Assembly: GCF_032854445.1 (NCBI RefSeq)
Contig: NC_088300.1
Span: 19,447,608-19,511,607 of the forward strand
Length of the DNA stretch: 64,000 bases
From: Liolophura sinensis
Lineage: Eukaryota; Mollusca; Polyplacophora; Chitonida; Chitonidae
Reading direction: 5' to 3'
The translations under genes were made by a program, and so were the position numbers. The stretch's first letter is position 1; each line of letters opens with the position of its first letter. Shown one piece after another: positions 23,529 to 34,245 of the stretch. Below the pieces are notes generated by a model that saw only the letters and a program-made list of their open reading frames with translations, was not told the DNA's origin and did not search any database.

Positions 23529-24763
23529 GCCGGCTATTTTGCTTTGCCATGTTTATCTCGGCTGCCTGCCATGTGTCAAATAACAAGGCCATTGTTGCTG
23601 TTGAGAAGATTCCGTCATGTCTGTGAGGTGAAAGACATCATGCTGATAAGGTGATTATTATATGCCTGTTTTCTTTGTCATTGTTTATTATCACTCCTGA
23701 CTACAAATTATTCCACCAAAATCAATTTTTAGGGATTGATGTCAAACGCAACATCTTTGTTGCAAAATCTGTAAAAAAAATGCTTTAAATCACAATGAAT
23801 AAATAACAAGAAAACCATCCCTCCCCAAAAAAGTTAAAAAAACACAGGGAAAAATTTTTAATATTTAATAAAATTTACATTAAGGAGTATCTTGGTTATA
23901 GATGCATCCTATGGTTAAAACAGCGTGCTGTGATTTTGAAGCATTAGTTATTCGGATGAGTTGCTATATGAAGGAAATATTGACAATCCAAGACATTGTC
24001 TATAAAGAACATGGCTTGTCTTGGCGGGTGTTAGGAAGTGGTTTACATTGTGTTTCCATGATTCTAACACATAAATATAATAACTGGTTGCGTTTTAGAC
24101 GTGTTCTTGACCACATTTCTATGCAAGGACATTGATTTTATTGTTGCGGTAAAATTATTTATTTGATTTATTTATTTAGTTGATGTGTTACGCCGTACTC
24201 AGGAATATTTGCATTACAAGAGGGCGACAAAGATTACGGTGAGAGAAAACTCGGTAAAATTAGAAAGTACAAATAAATGTCGGAAGAAATTTTTTCATGA
24301 GGGTTAAAAATATTACTAGGGTGCATTGGCTTTTATAATAGTTTTGGCTTTGGAATAAAAAGAAGTGTTGTTTGGGACGATGTTTTACAAGGATAGAAAT
24401 CGTTATTTTGTCATGGAGTTTTGTGTATAGGTATTAAAGTTAAGACTAAGTAAATGTACAAATTTGAAGATTACCAGCCGTTGACATTACACAATAGAAA
24501 AAAAAGAAAGAAATGTTGCCACATGACCTCAAAGCCGGATTTTTTCCGTCTGTTGACATTTTGAACAAATGTTTATGGCATAAGTTGAATATATTTGGGA
24601 AAATACAGTTCTGATGGTTTGTATATGATGTTCTTGTTTGTTTGAAGCTTTGGGAATTCGTTGATAATATAATGATAGAAGAAATAAATGGGTGTATGAA
24701 AGATGAGTGAATAAATAAATTGTGTGCTTAGAGAAGAGAGGAATTCCTTCGAAGGGTGTGGGT

Positions 24764-24779
24764 GGCTCTGAGAAGAGCC
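24764..24779 (-). terminator. histone-type 3' stem-loop, gene 5
   Basis: Identical 16-mer and flank, 37 nt after the stop. Confidence 0.88.
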
Positions 24780-24816
24780 GTTTTCAGATAAGATGCGGGT
24801 GTGCGGATTTGGTGAC

Positions 24817-25140
24817 CTACATTTGTTCATCAGTTTCTTCCTCTGACAATGGGTAGTCACCTTCTGTTCCAAAGAGCGTGCATCTCAAACTGTTGACCAA
24901 GTCGGCCTTTTGACAGGCATACTCGTAGTACGAGTTTCTAAGTCCCTCTCCAGTGGCGATTTTCAGACGTAGACTATAGCGAAAAGACTTGTTGCCGTCT
25001 TCGTTAGCCTGGTCATATCTCAGTTGCAGTTCATCAAGCCGTTTGTTGAGGAAGACTATTTGTTGGCAGGCCCTTTCAAAATATGACTGGGCTTTGATGT
25101 AGTCGGAGTAGTTGCTGATAGAGCTGGAGTCCATTGCCAT
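24817..25140 (-). CDS. array gene 5: 107-aa helical protein (SS form)
   Basis: Intact. MAMDSSSISNYSDYI form without the N-to-S change of gene 4. Carries the variant TATATCAG promoter. Upstream, GGCAGCC becomes GACAGCC (CTGCCTGTCATG on the plus strand). Confidence 0.78.
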   Translation of the reverse strand: MAMDSSSISNYSDYIKAQSYFERACQQIVFLNKRLDELQLRYDQANEDGNKSFRYSLRLKIATGEGLRNSYYEYACQKADLVNSLRCTLFGTEGDYPLSEEETDEQM

Positions 25141-25219
25141 TACGACGCTTAAGCTGATGTATATCAAGTATTTGAATAAGCAGAAGAAAATGATATGATG
25201 AGAAGTAGTGTGATTGTGG

Positions 25220-25227
25220 CTGATATA
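25220..25227 (-). promoter_or_regulatory. variant TATA box (TATATCAG) of array gene 5
   Basis: Same variant and position as in gene 4. Confidence 0.65.
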
Positions 25228-26462
25228 GCCGGCTATTTTGCTTTGCCATGTTTATCTCGGCTGCCTGTCATGTGTCAAATAACAAGGCCATTGTTGCTGT
25301 TGAGAAGATTCCGTCATGTCTGTGAGGTGAAAGACATCATGCTGATAGGGTGATTATTATATGCCTGTTTTCTTTGTCATTGTTTATTATCACTCCTGAC
25401 TACAAATTATTCCACCAAAATCAATTTTTAGGGATTGATGTCAAACGCAACATCTTTGTTGCAAAATCTGTAAAAAAAATGCTTTAAATCACAATGAATA
25501 AATAACAAGAAAACCATCCCTCCCCAAAAAAGTTAAAAAAACACAGGGAAAAATTTTTAATATTTAATAAAATTTACATTAAGGAGTATCTTGGTTATAG
25601 ATGCATCCTATGGTTAAAACAGCGTGCTGTGATTTTGAAGCATTAGTTATTCGGATGAGTTGCTATATGAAGGAAATATTGACAATCCAAGACATTGTCT
25701 ATAAAGAACATGGCTTGTCTTGGCGGGTGTTAGGAAGTGGTTTACATTGTGTTTCCATGATTCTAACACATAAATATAATAACTGGTTGCGTTTTAGACG
25801 TGTTCTTGACCACATTTCTATGCAAGGACATTGATTTTATTGTTGCGGTAAAATTATTTATTTGATTTATTTATTTAGTTGATGTGTTACGCCGTACTCA
25901 GGAATATTTGCATTACAAGAGGGCGACAAAGATTACGGTGAGAGAAAACTCGGTAAAATTAGAAAGTACAAATAAATGTCGGAAGAAATTTTTTCATGAG
26001 GGTTAAAAATATTACTAGGGTGCATTGGCTTTTATAATAGTTTTGGCTTTGGAATAAAAAGAAGTGTTGTTTGGGACGATGTTTTACAAGGATAGAAATC
26101 GTTATTTTGTCATGGAGTTTTGTGTATAGGTATTAAAGTTAAGACTAAGTAAATGTACAAATTTGAAGATTACCAGCCGTTGACATTACACAATAGAAAA
26201 AAAAGAAAGAAATGTTGCCACATGACCTCAAAGCCGGATTTTTTCCGTCTGTTGACATTTTGAACAAATGTTTATGGCATAAGTTGAATATATTTGGGAA
26301 AATACAGTTCTGATGGTTTGTATATGATGTTCTTGTTTGTTTGAAGCTTTGGGAATTCGTTGATAATATAATGATAGAAGAAATAAATGGGTGTATGAAA
26401 GATGAGTGAATAAATAAATTGTGTGCTTAGAGAAGAGAGGAATTCCTTCGAAGGGTGTGGGT

Positions 26463-26478
26463 GGCTCTGAGAAGAGCC
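26463..26478 (-). terminator. histone-type 3' stem-loop, gene 6
   Basis: Identical 16-mer and flank, 37 nt after the stop. Confidence 0.88.
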
Positions 26479-26515
26479 GTTTTCAGATAAGATGCGGGTG
26501 TGCGGATTTGGTGAC

Positions 26516-26839
26516 CTACATTTGTTCATCAGTTTCTTCCTCTGACAATGGGTAGTCACCTTCTGTTCCAAAGAGTGTGCATCTCAAACTGTTGACCAAG
26601 TCGGCCTTTTGACAGGCGTACTCGTAGTACGAGTTTCTAAGTCCCTCTCCATTGGCGATTTTCAGACGTAGACTATAGCGAAAAGACTTGTTGCCGTCTT
26701 CGTTAGCTTGGTCATATCTCAGTTGCAGTTCATCAAGCCGTTTGTTGAGGAAGACTATTTGTTGGCAGGCCCTTTCAAAATATGACTGGGCTTTGATGTA
26801 GTCGGAGTAGTTGCTGATAAAGTTGGAGTCCATTGCCAT
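26516..26839 (-). CDS. array gene 6: 107-aa helical protein (NF form)
   Basis: Intact. Single change LKIANGEG instead of LKIATGEG. Canonical TATA, class-B spacer and the CAATTATTTGG 5' UTR variant, as in genes 3 and 8. Confidence 0.8.
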   Translation of the reverse strand: MAMDSNFISNYSDYIKAQSYFERACQQIVFLNKRLDELQLRYDQANEDGNKSFRYSLRLKIANGEGLRNSYYEYACQKADLVNSLRCTLFGTEGDYPLSEEETDEQM

Positions 26840-26918
26840 TACGACGCTTAAGCTGATGTATATCAATTATTTGGATAAGCAGAAGAAAATGATGTGATGA
26901 GAAGTAGTGTGATTGTGG

Positions 26919-26926
26919 CTTATATA
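26919..26926 (-). promoter_or_regulatory. TATA box of array gene 6
   Basis: TATATAAG, 80 nt before the ATG. Confidence 0.8.
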
Positions 26927-28163
26927 GCCGGCTATTTTGCTTTGCCATGTTTATCTCGGCTGCCTGCCATGTGTCAAATAACAAGGCCATTGTTGCTGTT
27001 GAGAAGATTCCGTCATGTCTGTGAGGTGAAAGACATCATGCTGACAGGGTGATTATTATATGCCTGTTTTCTTTGTCATTGTTTATTATCACTCCTGACT
27101 ACAAATCATTCCACCAAAATCAATTTTTAGGGATTGATGTCAAACGCAACATCTTTGTTGCAAAATCTGTAAAAAAAATGCTTTATATCACAATAATTAA
27201 ATAACAAGAAAACCATCCCCCCTCGAAAAGTAAAAAAAACAGAAGGAAAAAAATTTTTAATATTTAATAAAATTTACATTAAGGAGTATCTTGGTTATAG
27301 ATGCATCCTATGGTTAAAACAGCGTGCTGTGGTACTGAAGCATTAGTTATTCGGATGAGTTGCACTATGAAGGAAATATTGACAATCCAAGACATTGTCT
27401 ATGAAGAACATCTCTTGTATTGGCGGGTGTTAGGACGCTGTTTACATGGTGTTTCCATGATTCTCACACATAAATATAATAACTAGTTGCGGTTTAGACG
27501 TGTTCTTGACCACATTTCTATGCAAGGGCATTGGTTTTATTGTTGCGGTAAAATTATTTATTTGATTTATTTATTTAGTTGATGTGTTACGCCGTACTCA
27601 GGAATATTTGCATTACAAGAGGGCGGCAAAGATTACGGTGAGAGAAAACTCGGTAAAATTAGAAAGTACAAATAAATGTCGGAAGAACTTTTTTCATGAA
27701 GGTTAAAAATATAACTAGGGTGTATTGGTTTTTATAATAGTTTTGGCTTTGGAATAAAAAGAAGTGTTGTTTGGGACGATGTTTTACAAGGGATAGAAAT
27801 CGTTATTTTGTCATGGAGTTTTGTGTATAGGTATTAAAGTTAAGACTAAGTAAATGTACAAATTTGAAGATTACCAGCCGTTGACATTGCACAATAGAAA
27901 AAAAAGAAAGAGATGTTGCCACATGACCTCAAAGCCGGATTTTTTCCGTCTGTTGACATTTTGAACAAATTTTTATGGCATAAGTTGAATATATTTGGAA
28001 AAATACAGTTCTGATGGTTTGTATATGATGTTCTTGTTTGTTTGAAGCTTTGGGAATTCGTTGATAATATAATGATAGAAGAAATAAATGGGTGTATGAA
28101 AGATGAGTGAATAAATAAATTGTGTGCTTAGAGAAGAGAGGAATTCCTTCGAAGGGTGTGGGT

Positions 28164-28179
28164 GGCTCTGAGAAGAGCC
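28164..28179 (-). terminator. histone-type 3' stem-loop, gene 7
   Basis: Identical 16-mer and flank, 37 nt after the stop. Confidence 0.88.
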
Positions 28180-28216
28180 GTTTTCAGATAAGATGCGGGT
28201 GTGCGGATTTGGTGAC

Positions 28217-28540
28217 CTACATTTGTTCATCAGTTTCTTCCTCTGACAATGGGTAGTCACCTTCTGTTCCAAAGAGCATGCATCTCAAACTGTTGACCAA
28301 GTCGGCCTTTTGACAGGCATACTCGTAGTACGAGTTTCTAAGTCCCTCTCCAGTGGCGATTTTCAGACGTAGACTATAGCGAAAAGACTTGTTGCCGTCT
28401 TCGTTAGCCTGGTCATATCTCAGTTGCAGTTCATCAAGCCGTTTGTTGAGGAAGACTATTTGTTGGCAGGCCCTTTCAAAATATGACTGGGCTTTGATGT
28501 AGTCGGAGTAGTTGCTGATAAAGTTGGAGTCCATTGCCAT
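28217..28540 (-). CDS. array gene 7: 107-aa helical protein (mosaic)
   Basis: Intact. NF N-terminus with the change LRCMLFG. It combines the NF coding type with the variant TATATCAG promoter and class-A spacer otherwise seen with SS genes 4 and 5, suggesting exchange between unit types within the gene. Confidence 0.78.
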   Translation of the reverse strand: MAMDSNFISNYSDYIKAQSYFERACQQIVFLNKRLDELQLRYDQANEDGNKSFRYSLRLKIATGEGLRNSYYEYACQKADLVNSLRCMLFGTEGDYPLSEEETDEQM

Positions 28541-28619
28541 TACGACGCTTAAGCTGATGTATATCAAGTATTTGGATAAGCAGAAGAAAATGATATGATG
28601 AGAAGTAGTGTGATTGTGG

Positions 28620-28627
28620 CTGATATA
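28620..28627 (-). promoter_or_regulatory. variant TATA box (TATATCAG) of array gene 7
   Basis: Third unit with the CA variant. Confidence 0.65.
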
Positions 28628-29864
28628 GCCGGCTATTTTGCTTTGCCATGTTTATCTCGGCTGCCTGCCATGTGTCAAATAACAAGGCCATTGTTGCTGT
28701 TGAGAAGATTCCGTCATGTCTGTGAGGTGAAAGACATCATGCTGATAGGGTGATTATTATATGCCTGTTTTCTTTGTCATTGTTTATTATCACTCCTGAC
28801 TACAAATTATTCCACCAAAATCAATTTTTAGGGATTGATGTCAAACGCAACATCTTTGTTGCAAAATCTGTAAAAAAAATGCTTTAAATCACAATGAATA
28901 AATAACAAGAAAACCATCCCTCCCCAAAAAAGTAAAAAAAACACAGGGAAAAATTTTTAATATTTAATAAAATTTACATTAAGGAGTATCTTGGTTATAG
29001 ATGCATCCTATGGTTAAAACAGCGTGCTGTGATTTTGAAGCATTAGTTATTCGGATGAGTTGCTATATGAAGGAAATATTGACAATCCAAGACATTGTCT
29101 ATAAAGAACTTGGCTTGTCTTGGCGGGTGTTAGGAAGTGGTTTACATTGTGTTTCCATGATTCTAACACATAAATATAATAACTGGTTGCGTTTTAGACG
29201 TGTTCTTGACCACATTTCTATGCAAGGACATTGATTTTATTGTTGCGGTAAAATTATTTATTTGATTTATTTATTTAGTTGATGTGTTACGCCGTACTCA
29301 GGAATATTTGCATTACAAGAGGGCGACAAAGATTACGGTGAGAGAAAACTCGGTAAAATTAGAAAGTACAAATAAATGTCGGAAGAACTTTTTTCATGAG
29401 GGTTAAAAATATTACTAGGGTGCATTGGCTTTTATAATAGTTTTGGCTTTGGAATAAAAAGAAGTGTTGTTTGGGACGATGTTTTACAAGGGATAGAAAT
29501 CGTTATTTTGTCATGGAGTTTTGTGTATAGGTATTAAAGTTAAGACTAAGTAAATGTACAAATTTGAAGATTACCAGCCGTTGACATTGCACAATAGAAA
29601 AAAAAAGAAAGAGATGTTGCCACATGACCTCAAAGCCGGATTTTTTCCGTCTGTTGACATTTTGAACAAATTTTTATGGCATAAGTTGAATATATTTGGA
29701 AAAATACAGTTCTGATGGTTTGTATATGATGTTCTTGTTTGTTTGAAGCTTTGGGAATTCGTTGATAATATAATGATAGAAGAAATAAATGGGTGTATGA
29801 AAGATGAGTGAATAAATAAATTGTGTGCTTAGAGAAGAGAGGAATTCCTTCGAAGGGTGTGGGT

Positions 29865-29880
29865 GGCTCTGAGAAGAGCC
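29865..29880 (-). terminator. histone-type 3' stem-loop, gene 8
   Basis: Identical 16-mer and flank, 37 nt after the stop. Confidence 0.88.
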
Positions 29881-29917
29881 GTTTTCAGATAAGATGCGGG
29901 TGTGCGGATTTGGTGAC

Positions 29918-30241
29918 CTACATTTGTTCATCAGTTTCTTCCTCTGACAGTGGGTAGTCACCTTCTGTTCCAAAGAGCGTGCATCTCAAACTGTTGACCA
30001 AGTCGGCCTTTTGACAGGCGTACTCGTAGTACGAGTTTCTAAGTCCCTCTCCAGTGGCGATTTTCAGACGTAGACTATAGCGAAAAGACTTGTTGCCGTC
30101 TTCGTTAGCTTGGTCATATCTCAGTTGCAGTTCATCAAGCCGTTTGTTGAGGAAGACTATTTGTTGGCAGGCCCTTTCAAAATATGACTGGGCTTTGATG
30201 TAGTCGGAGTAGTTGCTGATAAAGTTGGAGTCCATTGCCAT
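29918..30241 (-). CDS. array gene 8: 107-aa helical protein (NF form)
   Basis: Intact. Its translation is the same as that of gene 3, including the shared silent CTG Leu codon near the C-terminus. Canonical TATA and class-B spacer. Confidence 0.8.
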   Translation of the reverse strand: MAMDSNFISNYSDYIKAQSYFERACQQIVFLNKRLDELQLRYDQANEDGNKSFRYSLRLKIATGEGLRNSYYEYACQKADLVNSLRCTLFGTEGDYPLSEEETDEQM

Positions 30242-30320
30242 TACGACGCTTAAGCTGATGTATATCAATTATTTGGATAAGCAGAAGAAAATGATGTGAT
30301 GAGAAGTAGTGTGATTGTGG

Positions 30321-30328
30321 CTTATATA
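30321..30328 (-). promoter_or_regulatory. TATA box of array gene 8
   Basis: TATATAAG, 80 nt before the ATG. Confidence 0.8.
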
Positions 30329-31566
30329 GCCGGCTATTTTGCTTTGCCATGTTTATCTCGGCTGCCTGCCATGTGTCAAATAACAAGGCCATTGTTGCTG
30401 TTGAGAAGATTCCGTCATGTCTGTGAGGTGAAAGACATCATGCTGACAGGGTGATTATTATATGCCTGTTTTCTTTGTCATTGTTTATTATCACTCCTGA
30501 CTACAAATCATTCCACCAAAATCAATTTTTAGGGATTGATGTCAAACGCAACATCTTTGTTGCAAAATCTGTAAAAAAAATGCTTTATATCACAATAAAT
30601 AAATAACAAGAAAACCATCCCCCCTCCAAAAGTAAAAAAAACAGAAGGAAAAAAAATTTTAATATTTAATAAAATTTACATTAAGGAGTATCTTGGTTAT
30701 AGATGCATCCTATGGTTAAAACAGCGTTCTGTGGTACTGAAGCATTAGTTATTCGGATGAGTTGCACTATGAAGGAAATATTGACAATCCAAGACATTGT
30801 CTATAAAGAACATCTCTTGTATTGGCGGGTGTTAGGACGCTGTTTACATGGTGTTTCCATGATTCTCACACATAAATATAATAACTAGTTGCGGTTTAGA
30901 CGTGTTCTTGACCACATTTCTATGCAAGGGCATTGGTTTTATTGTTGCGGTAAAATTATTTATTTGATTTATTTATTTAGTTGATGTGTTACGCCGTACT
31001 CAGGAATATTTGCATTACAAGAGGGCGGCAAAGATTACGGTGAGAGAAAACTCGGTAAAATTAGAAAGTACAAATAAATGTCGGAAGAACTTTTTTCATG
31101 AAGGTTAAAAATATAACTAGGGTGTATTGGTTTTTATAATAGTTTTGGCTTTGGAATAAAAAGAAGTGTTGTTTGGGACGATGTTTTACAAGGGATAGAA
31201 ATCGTTATTTTGTCATGGAGTTTTGTGTATAGGTATTAAAGTTAAGACTAAGTAAATGTACAAATTTGAAGATTACCAGCCGTTGACATTGCACAATAGA
31301 AAAAAAAAGAAAGAGATGTTGCCACATGACCTCAAAGCCGGATTTTTTCCGTCTGTTGACATTTTGAACAAATTTTTATGGCATAAGTTGAATATATTTG
31401 GAAAAATACAGTTCTGATGGTTTGTATATGATGTTCTTGTTTGTTTGAAGCTTTGGGAATTCGTTGATAATATAATGATAGAAGAAATAAATGGGTGTAT
31501 GAAAGATGAGTGAATAAATAAATTGTGTGCTTAGAGAAGAGAGGAATTCCTTCGAAGGGTGTGGGT

Positions 31567-31582
31567 GGCTCTGAGAAGAGCC
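31567..31582 (-). terminator. histone-type 3' stem-loop, gene 9
   Basis: Identical 16-mer; the 5' side has GAATCTTATC (TTCGGG variant on the plus strand). 37 nt after the stop. Confidence 0.88.
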
Positions 31583-31619
31583 GTTTTCAGATAAGATTCG
31601 GGTGTGCGGATTTGGTGAC

Positions 31620-31943
31620 CTACATTTGTTCATCAGTTTCTTCCTCTGACAATGGGTAGTCACCTTCTGTTCCAAAGAGCGTGCATCTCAAACTGTTGAC
31701 CAAGTCGGCCTTTTGACAGGCGTGCTCGTAGTACGAGTTTCTAAGTCCCTCTCCAGTGGCGATTTTCAGACGTAGGCTATAGGGAAAAGACTTGTTGCCG
31801 TCTTCGTTAGCTTGGTCATATCTCAGTTGCAGTTCATCAAGCCGTTTGTTGAGGAAGACTATTTGTTGGCAGGCCCTTTCAAAATATGACTGGGCTTTGA
31901 TGTAGTCGGAGTAGTTGCTGATAAAGTTGGAGTCCATTGCCAT
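31620..31943 (-). CDS. array gene 9: 107-aa helical protein
   Basis: Intact. Changes KSFPYSLRL and SYYEHACQK. The YYEH variant is shared only with the truncated gene 11, linking the two right-hand units. Canonical TATA with class-A spacer. Confidence 0.8.
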   Translation of the reverse strand: MAMDSNFISNYSDYIKAQSYFERACQQIVFLNKRLDELQLRYDQANEDGNKSFPYSLRLKIATGEGLRNSYYEHACQKADLVNSLRCTLFGTEGDYPLSEEETDEQM

Positions 31944-32022
31944 TACGACGCTTAAGCTGATGTATATCAAGTATTTGGATAAGCAGAAGAAAATGATATG
32001 ATGAGAAGTAGTGTGATTGTGG

Positions 32023-32030
32023 CTTATATA
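32023..32030 (-). promoter_or_regulatory. TATA box of array gene 9
   Basis: TATATAAG, 80 nt before the ATG. Confidence 0.8.
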
Positions 32031-33265
32031 GCCGGCTATTTTGCTTTGCCATGTTTATCTCGGCTGCCTGCCATGTGTCAAATAACAAGGCCATTGTTGC
32101 TGTTGAGAAGATTCCGTCATGTCTGTGAGGTGAAAGACATCATGCTGATAGGGTGATTATTATATGCCTGTTTTCTTTGTCATTGTTTATTATCACTCCT
32201 GACTACAAATTATTCCACCAAAATCAATTTTTAGGGATTGATGTCAAACGCAACATCTTTGTTGCAAAATCTGTAAAAAAAATGCTTTAAATCACAATGA
32301 ATAAATAACAATAAAACCATCCCTCCCCAAAAAAGTAAAAAAAACACAGGGAAAAATTTTTAATATTTAATAAAATTTACATTAAGGAGTATCTTGGTTA
32401 TAGATGCATCCTATGGTTAAAACAGCGTGCTGTGATTTTGAAGCATTAGTTATTCGGATGAGTTGCTATATGAAGGAAATATTGACAATCCAAGACATTG
32501 TCTATAAAGAACATGGCTTGTCTTGGCGGGTGTTAGGAAGTGGTTTACATTGTGTTTCCATGATTCTAACACATAAATATAATAACTGGTTGCGTTTTAG
32601 ACGTGTTCTTGACCACATTTCTATGCAAGGACATTGATTTTATTGTTGCGGTAAAATTATTTATTTGATTTATTTATTTAGTTGATGTGTTACGCCGTAC
32701 TCAGGAATATTTGCATTACAAGAGGGCGGGAAAGATTACGGTGAGAGAAAACTCGGTAAAATTAGAAAGTACAAATAAATGTCGGAAGAACTTTTTTCAT
32801 GAGGGTTAAAAATATTACTAGGGTGCATTGGCTTTTATAATAGTTTTGGCTTTGGAATAAAAAGAAGTGTTGTTTGGGACGATGTTTTACAAGGATAGAA
32901 ATCGTTATTTTGTCATGGAGTTTTGTGTATAGGTATTAAAGTTAAGACTAAGTAAATGTACAAATTTGAAGATTACCAGCCGTTGACATTACACAATAGA
33001 AAAAAAAGAAAGAAATGTTGCCACATGACCTCAAAGCCGGATTTTTTCCGTCTGTTGACATTTTGAACAAATTTTTATGGCATAAGTTGAATATATTTGG
33101 GAAAATACAGTTCTGATGGTTTGTATATGATGTTCTTGTTTGTTTGAAGCTTTGGGAATTCGTTGATAATATAATGATAGAAGAAATAAATGGGTGTATG
33201 AAAGATGAGTGAATAAATAAATTGTGTGCTTAGAGAAGAGAGGAATTCCTTCGAAGGGTGTGGGT

Positions 33266-33281
33266 GGCTCTGAGAAGAGCC
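33266..33281 (-). terminator. histone-type 3' stem-loop, gene 10
   Basis: Identical 16-mer and flank, 37 nt after the stop. It would end any transcript running through genes 11 and 10. Confidence 0.88.
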
Positions 33282-33318
33282 GTTTTCAGATAAGATGCGG
33301 GTGTGCGGATTTGGTGAC

Positions 33319-33642
33319 CTACATTTGTTCATCAGTTTCTTCCTCTGACAATGGGTAGTCACCTTCTGTTCCAAAGAGCGTGCATCTCAAACTGTTGACC
33401 AAGTCGGCCTTTTGACAGGCGTACTCGTAGTACGAGTTTCTAAGTCCCTCTCCAGTGGCGATTTTCAGACGTAGACTATAGCGAAAAGACTTGTTGCCGT
33501 CTTCGTTAGCCTGGTCATATCTCAGTTGCAGTTCATCAAGCCGTTTGTTGAGGAAGACTATTTGTTGGCAGGCCCTTTCAAAATATGACTGGGCTTTGAT
33601 GTAGTCGGAGTAGTTGCTGATAAAGCTGGAGTCCATTGCCAT
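33319..33642 (-). CDS. array gene 10: intact frame, promoter lost by fusion
   Basis: Full 107-aa frame (MAMDSSFISNYSDYI). Immediately upstream of its ATG the sequence jumps into the interior of another copy, so it has no 5' UTR or TATA box of its own. Its ATG overlaps the stop codon of gene 11 by one base (TAATG). It could be expressed only from the gene 11 promoter, by reinitiation, if at all. Confidence 0.65.
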   Translation of the reverse strand: MAMDSSFISNYSDYIKAQSYFERACQQIVFLNKRLDELQLRYDQANEDGNKSFRYSLRLKIATGEGLRNSYYEYACQKADLVNSLRCTLFGTEGDYPLSEEETDEQM

Positions 33643-33884
33643 TACGACGTCTTTTGACAGGTGTGCTCGTAGTACGAGTTTCTAAGTCCCTCCCCAGTGG
33701 CGATTTTCAGACGTAGGCTATAGCGAAAAGACTTGTTGCCGTCTTCGTTAGCTTGGCCATATCTCAGTTGCAGTTCATCAAGCCGTTTGTTGAGGAAGAC
33801 TATTTGTTGGCAGGCCCTTTCAAAATATGACTGGGCTTTGATGTAGTCGGAGTAGTTGCTGATAAAGCTGGAGTCCATTGCCAT
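33642..33884 (-). pseudogene. array gene 11: promoter and N-terminal 78 codons, C-terminus lost
   Basis: From MAMDSSFIS.. to ..YYEHTCQK it is collinear with the other copies (change RYGQANEDG), then ends TS-stop at the junction with gene 10. It retains the TATA box and 5' UTR. The 80-aa product lacks the last ~29 residues and the acidic tail. Confidence 0.75.
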
Positions 33885-33963
33885 TACGACGCTTAAGCTG
33901 ATGTATATCAAGTATTTGAATAAGCAGAAGAAAATGATATGATGAGAAGTAGTGTTATTGTGG

Positions 33964-33971
33964 CTTATATA
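33964..33971 (-). promoter_or_regulatory. TATA box of array gene 11
   Basis: TATATAAG in GCTATATAAGCC, 80 nt before the ATG. It is followed upstream by a deletion relative to other units (CATGTTATATGCC on the plus strand). Confidence 0.75.
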
Positions 33972-33994
33972 GCAGGCTATTTTGCTTTGCCATG

Positions 33995-34245
33995 TTATAT
34001 GCCTGGTTTCTTTGTCATTGTTATTATTTACTCCTGACGACAAATTATTCTTCCACAATCAAATTTTCTGGATTGACGGCAAACGCTACATCCTTGTTAC
34101 AAATTCTGTGAAAGAAAAATGCTTTAAGTCACAAAAAGGAAAAAAAGAAAACAACCAAACTAAAACAATTTCAAAGTGTAATAAAATTTACATTAGGTTT
34201 TTGCTGATAAAGTTGGAGTCCATTGTCATTTCGATGCTTGAAAGT
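33995..34245 (-). pseudogene. diverged right edge of array with a gene-start relic
   Basis: 33995-34160 is a diverged version of the unit spacer (TTCTTTGTCATTG, GACGACAAATTATTC, GGATTGACGGCAAACGC). At 34200-34245 a 45-bp piece corresponds to the start of the gene (minus strand ATGACAATGGACTCCAACTT then TATCAGC), now isolated. It marks an older, decayed unit. Confidence 0.65.
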
